64,000 bases of DNA from Streptomyces sp. NBC_01351 (GCF_036237315.1 NZ_CP108357.1:62001-126000), one strand, 5' to 3'. Shown: positions 24,003 to 32,506, numbered from the stretch's first letter. A program made the numbers and translations. The notes: generated by a model not told the origin, from the sequence alone.

Positions 24003-24532
24003 GAACCGTCCTCCTCCCGGCCTACGTCCGAGGGCAGGGCCGTTATCGCCCAGATCGTCAGCCGGCCGCCATCGGGCGGCTCGTAGCGGAGGACGACGGT
24101 CTTCGTAACGCTGCACGGCGTGCGCCGTGCCGGTGCGCCCACACCGCCCGCGGGCCGGCGGCGCGTCCTCCGCGTACGCAGGCCCGCAGCCCAGGGCCGG
24201 CCGGACACGGCAACCGCCGCGTGGACCAAGCCAGCCATGGCCGAGATGAACTCGGCCCAGTCCGGGGGTGTCAATTCAGGCTCCAGGTCTTCCTTCCGGG
24301 GACGACGCTCACTGCGCCACGTGACTACTACGGGGAGCCCCCACCGGAATTTCCCGTCGACCGAAGATGATCGAAACTGGCCGGAAGGACCTGCACTCCA
24401 GTCGCCAACGGCCCATTCCGCCGTGGTCAGGCCAACGCCCTCATCAGGATCGGGGGCACCTCGGATCGTTGCCCGGCCGAGTTTTACGACCGTAAAACTG
24501 CCGCCCTCGACGTTGATGCCGTGGTTCGTCAC
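23996..24532 (-). CDS. Hypothetical protein, first gene of sigma operon
   Basis: A 178-residue protein (GTG start) with a beta-rich N-terminal half (GSFTVVKLGRATIRG, FRWGLPVVVTWRSE), a helix with a Trp (DWAEFISAMAGLVHAAVAV), a basic linker and a second beta-rich end (KTVVLRYEPPDGGRLTIWAI). No family recognised. Its stop overlaps the sigma-like gene start by 7 bp, so a role as anti-sigma or sensor partner is plausible, but it lacks a TM or zinc motif. A perfect palindrome lies within its first codons. Confidence 0.6.
   Translation of the reverse strand: MTNHGINVEGGSFTVVKLGRATIRGAPDPDEGVGLTTAEWAVGDWSAGPSGQFRSSSVDGKFRWGLPVVVTWRSERRPRKEDLEPELTPPDWAEFISAMAGLVHAAVAVSGRPWAAGLRTRRTRRRPAGGVGAPARRTPCSVTKTVVLRYEPPDGGRLTIWAITALPSDVGREEDGSC
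24480..24499. promoter_or_regulatory. Palindromic operator-like site
   Basis: AGTTTTACG at 24480-24488 and CGTAAAACT at 24491-24499 form a perfect 9+9 bp palindrome with a 2-bp centre. It is AT-rich in a GC-rich setting and sits about 11-17 codons inside the minus-strand gene, close to the divergent promoter region 24533-24676. Regulator unknown. Confidence 0.6.
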
Positions 24533-24676
24533 GACTGCGGCGACGTCGGCCTTTCGTTGAAGGGTGGCGCTTTGCCGGATATGCGTACGCGGTCGGACGT
24601 ATACGGCAGGCTGGATCCGGCGGACCGGAGGGGTACGGCGGCCCGAGCTGGATGGCAGGCGCACGATGTGGAGGGG

Positions 24677-25267
24677 ATGGACGTGGCGGACCACACACTG
24701 AGGGACTTGAAGGCGGCGCACGAGGGCTCGGTGGGCGTGCTGCTCGAGGACGGCACCGAGCCCGGCCCCGTGTACTTCGACGTGGGCAGCGGCGGGGAGA
24801 TGCCGACGTCGACGGAGTGGCACGTCTATGACGGGCGGTTCGGCCGGCCCCGCGCCGCGGTGCTCCGCGGTGCGTGCTCGTGCGGCTGGCGGGGTCCGGC
24901 CCAGTACCCGCTGGACTGGACGACGCTCGGCGAGCTCCCCTTGTACGAGGCTGATGTCGACCTGGACGGCCCGATCGCGGACGTCGGCGCGCACCTAACG
25001 GTGATTCGGGACGCCAGCGTGCCCCTGCCCGAAACGCTCAGCGCGGTCCTGACCGAGCTGACCGGCCAGCTGAGCAACCTCTCGTTGGCGTCCCCACTGG
25101 TTGTGCTGAAGGCGTTGGCCGATCTCCAGTACCTCATCGCCGAGGTGGGGGAGGACGCGGCGAACGCCCTGCTCGACGAAGGAGTCCCGATTGACGAGGT
25201 GGCAACCGGGCTCGGAACGAGCGAGGCCGCGGCCCGCCGGTACGTGACGCGCTACCTCAGCCGCTGA
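24677..25267 (+). CDS. Hypothetical protein with helix-turn-helix-like end
   Basis: A 196-residue protein. The N-terminal half is beta-rich and includes CSCGWRGPAQYPLDW, a motif found in many small actinobacterial proteins. The middle is helical (ETLSAVLTELTGQLSNLSL) and the C-terminus (EVATGLGTSEAAARRYVTRY) reads like a DNA-binding helix-turn-helix. The ATG at 24677 follows TGGAGGGG. Divergent from the sigma operon, so co-regulation is likely. No family name. Confidence 0.65.
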   Translation: MDVADHTLRDLKAAHEGSVGVLLEDGTEPGPVYFDVGSGGEMPTSTEWHVYDGRFGRPRAAVLRGACSCGWRGPAQYPLDWTTLGELPLYEADVDLDGPIADVGAHLTVIRDASVPLPETLSAVLTELTGQLSNLSLASPLVVLKALADLQYLIAEVGEDAANALLDEGVPIDEVATGLGTSEAAARRYVTRYLSR

Positions 25268-25718
25268 ACCAACTCCCACCCCAGAGCGACGGTGCGCCGG
25301 CCGCCGGGATGTCTAGCACCGTGGCGAGTTGAGCAGCGCGTTCGGTTCGCACGTTCCAAGGCCGCCTCCGTGGCCGGGCGGCCGACGGAAGGCGTAGCCA
25401 CCCAGGCGACGGCCGGTTGTGACGGGCACTAGTGGTGCAGGGGCGGGGCTATGGTCCGTCGGGTGGGGGAGCGGTGCGTAGGCGTGCGCGACTTGACGGT
25501 GGAGTCGTCTGCTGTCGGTTGTTGGGGGTGCGTGAGGCGTGGGTGACTGGTTGTCGCGCAGCATTTGCATGGCCCCCTGTAGGGGCCGTGGGTGTGAAAG
25601 ACGGTGTTTGCCGGGCGGGAGAGACGTCGCCGCAGGCGCCCGCCGTGCGGGATTTGCCGTGAAGGTCTGGTGAACTGTCCCGCCCCACGGGATCGCGCTT
25701 TCTCACAGGTCAGGGCCA
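25268..25718. other. Gene-free region upstream of relaxase, candidate oriT
   Basis: About 450 bp without a gene. From about 25430 to 25640 the plus strand is strikingly G/T-rich and C-poor. A small hairpin (GGCCCC, 5-nt loop, GGGGCC) lies at 25571-25587. MobF relaxases usually nick an oriT next to their gene, and such regions often show strand bias and short inverted repeats. Candidate only; no known nic site is recognised. Confidence 0.4.
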
Positions 25719-27623
25719 GTGTCCCCTGTGGGGATGATCAGTGTCGCGAAGGTTCAGCCGGGGAATGCCTGGCGGTACTACGTACGGGGAGTAGCTTTCG
25801 GGGACGGCCGCCGCCCGGCTGGGAAGCCGATGAAGGACGCCCAGGAGGAAGCAGGTCTCCCGCCCGGGGTGTGGATGGGGTTGGGACTCGCTGCGCTCGG
25901 GCTCACCGCGGGCTCGGTGGTGACGGAGCGGCAGGCGGAGCTGCTGTTCGGGGAAGGCCGGCACCCGGACGCCGACCGCATTGAACGCGAGCGCCTGGAC
26001 GAGGGCGCCGATCTGGAGACGGCGCGACGGGACACCGTCCTCGGGCAGCCGATCGAGGAGATCCAGCGGCGGAAGCAGACTCCGTTGCTCGCGTTCGACT
26101 TCGTGTTCCGTGCGCAGGCGTCCCTGATCGTGCTGTGGGCGCTGGGAGATGATCACACCCGGCGGGTCATCGAGCGGGCGCACGAGCGGGCCATCGCCAC
26201 CGTGCTGCGCTGGCTGGAGGAGGAGGTCGCGGAGACCCGGTGGTCTTCAGGCCGGGAACGTGCGAAGGCCCCGGGCCTGGTCGTCGCGGCGTTCCGGCAC
26301 TTCGACAACCGTGACGGGTTTCCCCTGCTTCATACGCACTGTCTGATCGCCAATCGGGTGCAGCGCCCGGACGGCTCCTGGTACGCGCTGGACACCCGCC
26401 GCCTCCTTCAGTATGTGGTGGCCGCCGGGACGCTCTACACCCTCACAATGACGACCGAGGTGTGTGAGGAGCTCGGGCTGGCGACCGTGCCCCGCGAGGT
26501 CACGCCGGGCCTGCGCCCGGTCATGGAGATAGCCGGGGTCGACTCAGAGCTGATCGACTGGTCCTCCACCCGCCGCCAGCGGATCGCAGACGCGCTGGAG
26601 GGCGTCACCGACGAGTACGTCGCCAAGCACGGGCGGCTGCCCGGCGAGCGCGCCCGCCACGGACTCGGCTGGTGGGCGGCGCAGGACACCCGCCCGGACA
26701 AGAAGACCCCGAAGCCCTTGGAGCAGCTGCGCGCGTGGTGGCGCGCTTCAGCGCTCTGGCGCTTCGGCGTGCGAATGATCGACGGGCTCCTGGAGCGGTG
26801 TCGGGCGGCCGGTGCGGCGATCCGGGCCCGGGTGAGCCCGCTGGTGGACACCGTGCTCGCCGCTGTCGACGTCGCCGCGGTCGTTTACACCGTCCGCAAC
26901 GCCTTCGCCCGCCGCCATGTCCTGGCCGAAGCACGCCGGCATCTCCTGGAGACCATGCGCGGCCGCGTCTTTCCGCCAGGCCTGGACAACTACATCGCCG
27001 ACAAGGCCCTGGACCGCCACTCGCGCCAGCTCACCGTGCCCCAGAAGGGCCGCCGGACCCCGGCGCCGGACCAGCTCACCTACACCGCCGACTTCGCCTG
27101 GCCCGCCCGCTGGTGGATCGCCGGTACAGACGGCAGGCCGCCGCGGGCGTCGACCCGGTACGAGCGGGCACAGGTCGCCAGCCTCGCTCTGCAGAACGCG
27201 ATCCGCCTCGCTCGCACCGCACCCCCTCCGGTGCTGGACGGAGCGCCGGCCGCGACCGCGTCGGCCACCGCGCGCACCGACGACCACAACCACGACCAGG
27301 CGGCGGCCGCACCGCACGCCGTCGACCACCCCGGCCGGGACGCCGCCCTCACCCCAGTGCAGCAAGCCGCAGCCGTCCACGCCCACCAGCAGGCCGCGAT
27401 GCCGGAGCTGCTGGAGGGACGCACGACCGATCCGGCGACGTGGATAAGCACGCCGGAGAACCTCGCCCGGTTCGCCGCCTTCAAGCGCGAGGCTGACGCC
27501 CGCCGCCGCGCCATCGCCGACCGGCCACAGCCCGAGCAGCAAGCCGACGCGGCCAGTCCCGCCAGCCAACAGCCGCACCAGCACCCCAGGCTGGCCCAGG
27601 GAAGAGGAGCGGCACAGCAGTGA
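25719..27623 (+). CDS. traA: MobF-family (TrwC-like) relaxase without helicase domain
   Basis: A 634-residue TrwC-type relaxase. The N-terminus has the tandem tyrosines (NAWRYYVRGV) expected for strand cleavage; LLAFDFVFRAQASLIVLWAL and ERAHERAIATVLRWLEEE are conserved core segments. The metal site is HFDNRDGFPLLHTHCLIANR, with the H-x-H pair. The helicase half usual in TrwC/TraI is absent; the C-terminal about 300 residues contain hydrophobic helices and an Ala/Gln/Pro-rich tail. It would nick oriT and lead single-strand transfer, an unusual companion for the FtsK-type pump at 11942. Start may be the GTG at 25719 or the ATG at 25734. Confidence 0.85.
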   Translation: MSPVGMISVAKVQPGNAWRYYVRGVAFGDGRRPAGKPMKDAQEEAGLPPGVWMGLGLAALGLTAGSVVTERQAELLFGEGRHPDADRIERERLDEGADLETARRDTVLGQPIEEIQRRKQTPLLAFDFVFRAQASLIVLWALGDDHTRRVIERAHERAIATVLRWLEEEVAETRWSSGRERAKAPGLVVAAFRHFDNRDGFPLLHTHCLIANRVQRPDGSWYALDTRRLLQYVVAAGTLYTLTMTTEVCEELGLATVPREVTPGLRPVMEIAGVDSELIDWSSTRRQRIADALEGVTDEYVAKHGRLPGERARHGLGWWAAQDTRPDKKTPKPLEQLRAWWRASALWRFGVRMIDGLLERCRAAGAAIRARVSPLVDTVLAAVDVAAVVYTVRNAFARRHVLAEARRHLLETMRGRVFPPGLDNYIADKALDRHSRQLTVPQKGRRTPAPDQLTYTADFAWPARWWIAGTDGRPPRASTRYERAQVASLALQNAIRLARTAPPPVLDGAPAATASATARTDDHNHDQAAAAPHAVDHPGRDAALTPVQQAAAVHAHQQAAMPELLEGRTTDPATWISTPENLARFAAFKREADARRRAIADRPQPEQQADAASPASQQPHQHPRLAQGRGAAQQ

Positions 27624-27724
27624 CGGACGCAGCCGGGAGAGAGCCCGGCCCGCCCGGCGGGACACAGCACGAAGTCGCCGGGCCACCTGCCGGGACGTGG
27701 CCGACGCTCACGTCCTGGAGGTGA
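27620..27724 (+). CDS. Possible 34-aa protein coupled to relaxase gene
   Basis: A 34-residue frame starting at the GTG that overlaps the relaxase stop (GTGA), ending LTSWR. It is Gly/Pro-rich with no feature of note. The only support is the coupling overlap, so this is weak. Confidence 0.25.
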   Translation: MTDAAGREPGPPGGTQHEVAGPPAGTWPTLTSWR

Positions 27725-27776
27725 CGGAGAGGGGCGAGGGTGCAGGGACCAACACCACCCAAGTACGGAGGCCCCC

Positions 27777-27974
27777 ATGGTTGACCCGGTCCCGCTGCAC
27801 CTCTCGCCGGAGCGCTTGGAGCGTCTGGAGCAGCTCACCGACGCGATCCGGCTGCGGGCGGCGCTGTACGCGTCGCCAAAGCCGCCGCCGGTCCGGCGCC
27901 GCTCCAGGCAGTACCCCGGCGGCCGGCCGAACCCCTGGCGGGCCGCGCGTCTGCGCCGACGCCGCCAGAGGTGA
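27777..27974 (+). CDS. Small basic protein, 65 aa
   Basis: A 65-residue protein with a short helix (LSPERLERLEQLTDAIRLRA) followed by an Arg/Pro-rich basic tail. ACGGAGG precedes its ATG. It may bind DNA near the relaxase gene as an accessory factor. No family. Confidence 0.55.
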   Translation: MVDPVPLHLSPERLERLEQLTDAIRLRAALYASPKPPPVRRRSRQYPGGRPNPWRAARLRRRRQR

Positions 27975-28580
27975 GTGAACGACATCGTGCGCACCAGTGC
28001 GCACACCGACGATGCACGGCACTCCCGGCCACCGCACTGAGCCTCCGCCAACATGAAGTCGCAGGGCAAAAGGCTGGTGTGACCGGCTCTCGGGGTGCTC
28101 ACGCTGGTTGTGGGCGACAGTCTGCGGCGTAGAACGTCTGGAGCCGTGAGCAGATCGGGCCGCCCCGCCGATCGCGGCGGCCTCGGAAGCGATCTTCGGA
28201 GCGCGGTCCTGTGGACAGAGGACGGTGCCGGGAGGGGAGAAATCACCCAAGGACGGCCGCCTTCCACGAGCGGGCCGGCGGTGTCGGGGGCGTGAACCAC
28301 CGGCTCGCCGTGGCGACCACGACCCTGCCCCTGCTGATTCGCAACGGGGCCGATCGACCGGTGTGGTGAGTCGTCGGCCGCAGCGAGAACCGCCGGTCCC
28401 TGGCAGCACTGCCGAAGGCACGGTGAGCCCGACGGGGTGACAAGCTTCCGGCAGCGGCTTGCCCGCCAGCTGCCGGAGCCGGTCCAACAGGCTGGGCAAG
28501 CCCAAGGCGAGCCTGGGCAAGCCGTCCCCACAGCGGCTTCGGCTTGCCTCGGGCTCGGTGCGCACGTAGGGAGCACGGGG
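27975..28580. repeat. Non-coding region with GGGCAAGCC repeats, cluster 1
   Basis: About 600 bp without a supported gene. Near its end are four copies of a 9-mer: GGCTTGCCC at 28456-28464, GGGCAAGCC at 28494-28502 and 28515-28523, and a one-mismatch inverted copy at 28541-28549. They open a series that continues through the next 3.6 kb. Confidence 0.75.
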
Positions 28581-29513
28581 TCAGTGTCGGTGGCGCCAGT
28601 GCTGGTGAACCTTGAGGACTTCGTAGCTCCATGCGGTGTGCTGCCGGCTGCCGGCCGGGCATCTCCAGCCGAGCTGTTCGGCTACGGCCGGGAAGCGGGG
28701 GTGCATCTGGCGGTCCCCGACCGTGACGAGCGCGGACAGGAGAGGTTCTTCCTTTCGGCCGTCTTCGTCGACCAGCCACAGGAGCACGCATCGGTCGTCG
28801 GCATGGAGGCGGGGCAGGCCCGGCAGGCGTTTGTGGATCTGGGGCCAGGTGGTAGTGGAGCCGGCGCGGGCGGTCTGTTCCAGCAGGGGCCGCAATATGG
28901 TCGCGATTTCCCACAGCTGTCCGGTCTCCAGGAGCGCCGGATCATTCCTGTGGGACGGGCGGGACTTCACCACCGGAGCCGGAGCCGGAGCCGGAGCCGG
29001 GATGGGGGCTTGGGGCGGTGCGGAGGAACGCCGAGGTGCCGCAGACGGCGTGATCCTCCGGCGCGGCGGCCGGACAACAGCGGAGTCGCCCGCCCGGGCG
29101 ACGTCCGGTCGCACTCTGGGTGCGGCGACTGTCTGCTTGGGCTGTGGTGGGACGGCTTTTGGGGGCGCTGCGGCGGCCTGGCGTCGTTCTTCCTCCTGCC
29201 ACCGGCGGGAGCCCAGGATCCTCTTGAAGTCCTGCAGCTGTGCCCGCTGCTCGCGGGTCTCGCTCGGTGGAGCTCCGGCCGCCTGCTGCCATGCCAGGGC
29301 ATACAGGTCGGCGGCGACCGCGACCGCATACCGGTCGATGGCCCGCTTCAGTTCAGTCAGAGTGTGGTTCAGCGTGCGGCGGACTGTGGCGATCTCCATC
29401 GCGGTCCTGGGGGCCTGGCCTGTGGTCCGGCGACGGAAGTCCGTTTGCCACGCCGAACCGCCGCTGAGCCGCACCCGGTTGTTCCCCAAGCCCATACTCC
29501 CCCCGAGCTGCAC
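28581..29513 (-). CDS. Hypothetical protein with conserved C-terminal region
   Basis: A 310-residue protein. Residues about 38-95 are helical (MEIATVRRTLNHTLTELKRA, RYAVAVAADLYALAWQQAAG). A disordered basic Ala/Pro segment with a PAPAPAPAP run spans about 105-190. The C-terminal about 120 residues (LWEIATILRPLLEQ, TTTWPQIHKRLPGLPRLH, DDRCVLLWLVDED, MHPRFPAVAEQLGW, YEVLKVHQHW) are compact with many aromatic residues and look conserved. Lying between two clusters of the 9-mer repeat, it is a candidate to bind them. I cannot name a family. The start may be the internal ATG at about residue 39. Confidence 0.68.
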   Translation of the reverse strand: MQLGGSMGLGNNRVRLSGGSAWQTDFRRRTTGQAPRTAMEIATVRRTLNHTLTELKRAIDRYAVAVAADLYALAWQQAAGAPPSETREQRAQLQDFKRILGSRRWQEEERRQAAAAPPKAVPPQPKQTVAAPRVRPDVARAGDSAVVRPPRRRITPSAAPRRSSAPPQAPIPAPAPAPAPVVKSRPSHRNDPALLETGQLWEIATILRPLLEQTARAGSTTTWPQIHKRLPGLPRLHADDRCVLLWLVDEDGRKEEPLLSALVTVGDRQMHPRFPAVAEQLGWRCPAGSRQHTAWSYEVLKVHQHWRHRH

Positions 29514-29987
29514 AACGGATCCCCAAACGGTCGGGCAAGCAGCAGCCCAGACGCAAGAGATCGGCCAGCCAAGAACCCTGCGTTCCCCTCCGCAGCGTCA
29601 CCTGCGGGAAGGCTGGGCAAGCCGTCCCGAACGGAGGCTTGCCCGCCCCGGCCCGAGCACGCCGGAGACAGCGGCGTCGGCCATGGTCCGCCTGGGGCTT
29701 CTCGGGAAGCCGTGGCTGACCGACGGCTGGTGACCGATTCGGAGTTGCACGGGTCGGTCACGACGTTGACGTGCTGTTTGACCGACCACAGGAGACGGAT
29801 CGGTCACGCGCAGTCCGGCGACCGGGCATCGGTCACGTGCCCGGTGGGCAAGCCCCTCCGCACGAATGGCTTGCCCAGGGGCGCCCGGACCGCAGGGCGG
29901 CATGCTTCCCAAGGTCGTGGCGTCACCGTCTGGGAAGCGGCAGCCCGGAGCCGGCCCACACCCCCTAGCCGGCCGTACACCGGAGGC
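29514..29987. repeat. Non-coding region with GGGCAAGCC inverted pairs, cluster 2
   Basis: A 470-bp gap holding an eight-of-nine copy at 29533-29541 and two full inverted pairs: GGGCAAGCC 29615-29623 with GGCTTGCCC 29636-29644 (12-bp spacer), and 29846-29854 with 29868-29876 (13-bp spacer). The nearly constant spacer suggests a real operator-like unit of about 30 bp. Confidence 0.8.
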
Positions 29988-30467
29988 ATGAGACGAAACA
30001 AGCAGGAGAACCCGGCCGAGCTCGGACAGAGCGATCCGGGCGACATGTGGCACGCCCTGGCACGCCTTCATGCGTCCCACCCCGAACCGGTCGGTCGCCT
30101 CGTGCCGTTCGAGCGACCGGCTGCGCTGCTGTCCCTCACCGAGCCGGACGACCTCCTCTTCACCGCACGGGTGGAGCTGTCCGGGGCAGAGACGATGGGC
30201 CACCTCCAAGACCTCATCCGCACGGTCACCCACGGCATCACCACGCAACTCGGCTACGCCAGCCCCGGGATCGCGCTCGAGGTCCTGGTCGGCAAATGCC
30301 GCGAACTCGCGCTGCACCCAGCCCACGTCGACGGCCTCGCCGGGCTCCTGCGCCACGCCGTCAACACCATCGGTGCCCGCAGCACCCCCGGCGACGGCAG
30401 GTGCTTCCACTGTGACGGGACCGGGCTTGCCCGCCCCCTGTGGGAGCCGGCTGTCGGGCAAGCCTGA
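29988..30467 (+). CDS. Hypothetical protein, 159 aa
   Basis: A 159-residue soluble helical protein (MWHALARLHASHPEPVGRLV, MGHLQDLIRTVTHGIT, LEVLVGKCRELALHPAHVD) ending in a CFHCDGTG zinc-knuckle-like loop. ACCGGAGG precedes the ATG. The last about 15 codons overlap an inverted pair of the GGGCAAGCC repeat, so the C-terminal sequence GLARPLWEPAVGQA is dictated partly by the repeat. Function unknown. Confidence 0.65.
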   Translation: MRRNKQENPAELGQSDPGDMWHALARLHASHPEPVGRLVPFERPAALLSLTEPDDLLFTARVELSGAETMGHLQDLIRTVTHGITTQLGYASPGIALEVLVGKCRELALHPAHVDGLAGLLRHAVNTIGARSTPGDGRCFHCDGTGLARPLWEPAVGQA

Positions 30468-30506
30468 ACGGGGGCTGGGCAAGCTCCCTGCGAGGGCGGC
30501 TTGCCC
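30424..30506. repeat. GGGCAAGCC repeats, cluster 3
   Basis: Four copies in 83 bp: GGCTTGCCC 30424-30432, GGGCAAGCC 30456-30464, an eight-of-nine copy 30477-30485, and GGCTTGCCC 30498-30506. The last two form the same 9-N12-9 inverted unit as in cluster 2. The cluster starts inside the end of the preceding gene and lies between converging genes. Confidence 0.8.
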
Positions 30507-30516
30507 AGGCTTCTGG

Positions 30517-30732
30517 CTACAGCCCCACCCGCCCCGGGCGCAGGACGTCGGCGTAGATCCGGGCCCGGACACCGGGCTCGCCAGGATCCCGGCGTACGGA
30601 GGCGATGCCCGAGGTCGCCCAACGCTCTTCCAGCGTGGCCATGACGGCCCGGACTGTGTCTTCGTCCCCGCCGGTGATGTCCAGCACCACCAGGCCGGGC
30701 TCCGCGATGTGCTTCTCGTCGATCGGCTTCAT
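30517..30732 (-). CDS. DUF6207-like small protein
   Basis: A 71-residue protein (begins MKPIDEKHIAEPGLVVLDIT) with the pattern of the DUF6207 family common in Streptomyces: EPGLVVLDI, an acidic turn GGDEDT, a helix with RWATSG, and RRDPGEPGVRARIYADVLRP. The start at 30732 fits the family length; the frame stays open upstream but has no coding look. Function of the family is unknown. Confidence 0.78.
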   Translation of the reverse strand: MKPIDEKHIAEPGLVVLDITGGDEDTVRAVMATLEERWATSGIASVRRDPGEPGVRARIYADVLRPGRVGL

Positions 30733-31025
30733 GACCGCTGCGACGGCGCGGGAACCGAGACGGTTCGCCGACGGCCTCGGCTCCACTCGCACGAGGGAGT
30801 GGGATCTGGCGCCGGCCGCGGGCATCGTCCGGCAGGACGCTCTCGTGCTGTCGGGGTGCGGCCCCCGTCGCGGCCCCTGTGGCCAGGGCCGCACCCCGTA
30901 CTGCTGAACGTACCTCGCGGCCGAAGACGCCAGTGCAGCTGTCCGCGAGCTGCTGCCTTCGGCGTGCGTCACCCGTTCGCGCGCGGCCGGGTGCCGGTGG
31001 GGAGTGACGGGAACAGGCTGGGCGC

Positions 31026-31241
31026 ATGGCTGCCAAGCTGACCGTCTACCCGCCCGACGAGCAGGGCTGGCGCCGGGTGCGCTACGACGGCGTCGCCATC
31101 GGGGTCGCGCACCGCCCGTCCGACATCCGTGTCTTCCTCGCCGACGCCGGGCTGGAGAACGCCGAGGACGTAGACCTCACCGACCCCGGCTTCGTGGAAT
31201 GGCGAGGCGCCAGCCCCGAAGCATGGGATCCCACCCGCTGA
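31026..31241 (+). CDS. Small hypothetical protein, 71 aa
   Basis: A 71-residue protein (MAAKLTVYPPDEQGWRRVRY, then VAHRPSDIRVFLADAG, ending EWRGASPEAWDPTR) with good coding character and mixed alpha/beta layout. I recognise its style as a small protein common in Streptomyces genomes, but cannot name a family. Confidence 0.65.
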   Translation: MAAKLTVYPPDEQGWRRVRYDGVAIGVAHRPSDIRVFLADAGLENAEDVDLTDPGFVEWRGASPEAWDPTR

Positions 31242-32506
31242 CCCCACGAACCCGCCCCGGCCGGACCGCGATCAGGAGGCCCGCGCCCCGGTGAGTGAGA
31301 ACCGCTGTCCAGCCCAGTGAGTGACGAATTCCGTAGTCACCGCTAACCTCCCCGTCCCAGGTCAGAAGGACCAAGACCGGCTGGTGAGTCCGCTGGCAGG
31401 ACGAAGCCCCGGCACGCGGGCGACGAGCGCGCTGCCGGGGCCGTATCGGGCCCGGCAGCGCGCTCGTTGATGCACCGGGACGCACACCCTCCCGGAGTCT
31501 CCGAGCTTCCAGGAGCGGGCCCATGGGCGGCCCTGACGCCTGATGCACGAGTGCCCGCTCCGACCTCCCCGCGCGGAGCCGGCACGCACCGCACCGCGGC
31601 GGTGTCTGTGCCAGGCGTCAGGGAGCCCTTCTAGGCGATCCCGATCAACGGCACGCCGAAGCCGGCCGACTCAAGGGCCTGGGAAACATGGGGGGATACA
31701 TCGGGGGAACCCAGAGGGGGATGCATGGAGGGAACCCAAAGGGGGATGCGTGGGGGAAGGTGTAACGCCGGAGTCCTCCCGTTCTCGCAGCTCACAGGGC
31801 CCGTGGTGAGGTCTGGTTACTCAGACATTAGGTCTGGGAGGGGGTAAGAGGGTGTCGGGCGAGGTTGGTGCTGAGATCGAGTTGGGCTGGTCGAAGGAGA
31901 CGGGCAGCGTTGGGGGAGGGCTCGGAACGGGGGCGGGGCGTGATGGTGGGGGTTGTACCGGAAGGGTGCTGGACAGTTGTCTGTAGGGGTGCACTAGGCG
32001 GGGGACCGTAGGTGTGACCGGAGGTGGGACCCCCCGAATTCGATGATCTTCCGTTTGCCCAGGTCAATGGCCGTGGGCAAGCCCCTTTCGGAAAACGACA
32101 CCTCTAATTCGTTAGTAATTAGAGGTTCTGGATCTCTGAGGGGCCCGGGGCGGCGTTGTCCAGCCCGGGGCAGGACGTGTGTGGTCCGGTCGGTGCCGTG
32201 GTGACCCCTACGACACCTCCGATCGTGCGAGGTCTTTGAAAAGACTGGTGGCGCTGGGCGCCGGCCGGTCCTCGCACGTTCTGCCCCCACGGGCCTGTCG
32301 GGTTCGGGATCCTCGTTGGATGAGCTGCCGCACGGTGACGCGTTCTTCCTCACGAGCTTCGAGCTCTGGACACGGCGTGCGCCCGTGCGGCCTTGCGGTG
32401 CCGCGCACGGCTGATGAGGTGGCGGACCTTGGAGTCCTGGAATTAGTGCGCCGTGCGGCCCCGTGTGCTCGTCTTCGAGAACAGCACTGGCGAAGGGGCG
32501 GGATTC
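31242..32506. other. Long non-coding region with hairpin, tandem repeat and AT-rich palindrome
   Basis: About 1.26 kb with no supported gene. It holds a hairpin with perfect 17-bp arms (31423-31439 and 31451-31467); a 25-bp tandem repeat in nearly three copies (31691-31715, 31716-31740, 31741-31760) with GGGGGAT starts; a G-rich, C-poor plus strand from about 31800 to 32000; one more GGGCAAGCC at 32075-32083; and an AT-rich palindrome with 10-bp arms at 32100-32126. These are features of replication origins or partition sites. The IS110 left end must lie in the last part. Confidence 0.6.
31691..31760. repeat. 25-bp G-rich direct repeats
   Basis: Two full units (31691-31715 and 31716-31740) and a third partial one (31741-31760). 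Each begins GGGGGAT followed by CAT- or CGT-containing sequence and GGGGGAA or GGAGGGAA. Iteron-like. Confidence 0.8.

Noticed and set aside
28437..29987. Plus-strand frame upstream of the gene at 29988
   Set aside because: It crosses the minus-strand 310-aa gene and two repeat clusters; coding character begins only at the ATG 29988 behind a good ribosome site.
30254..31036. Minus-strand frame overlapping the DUF6207-like gene
   Set aside because: Arg/Gly-rich shadow frame; the DUF6207-like frame has the conserved family pattern.
31423..31467. Possible CRISPR or attachment site
   Set aside because: It is a single perfect hairpin; no repeat-spacer array occurs anywhere in the window and no tRNA-associated attachment site is visible.
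31543..31809. Plus-strand frame over the 25-bp repeats
   Set aside because: No start signal; translation consists of the tandem repeat and Arg/Ser runs.
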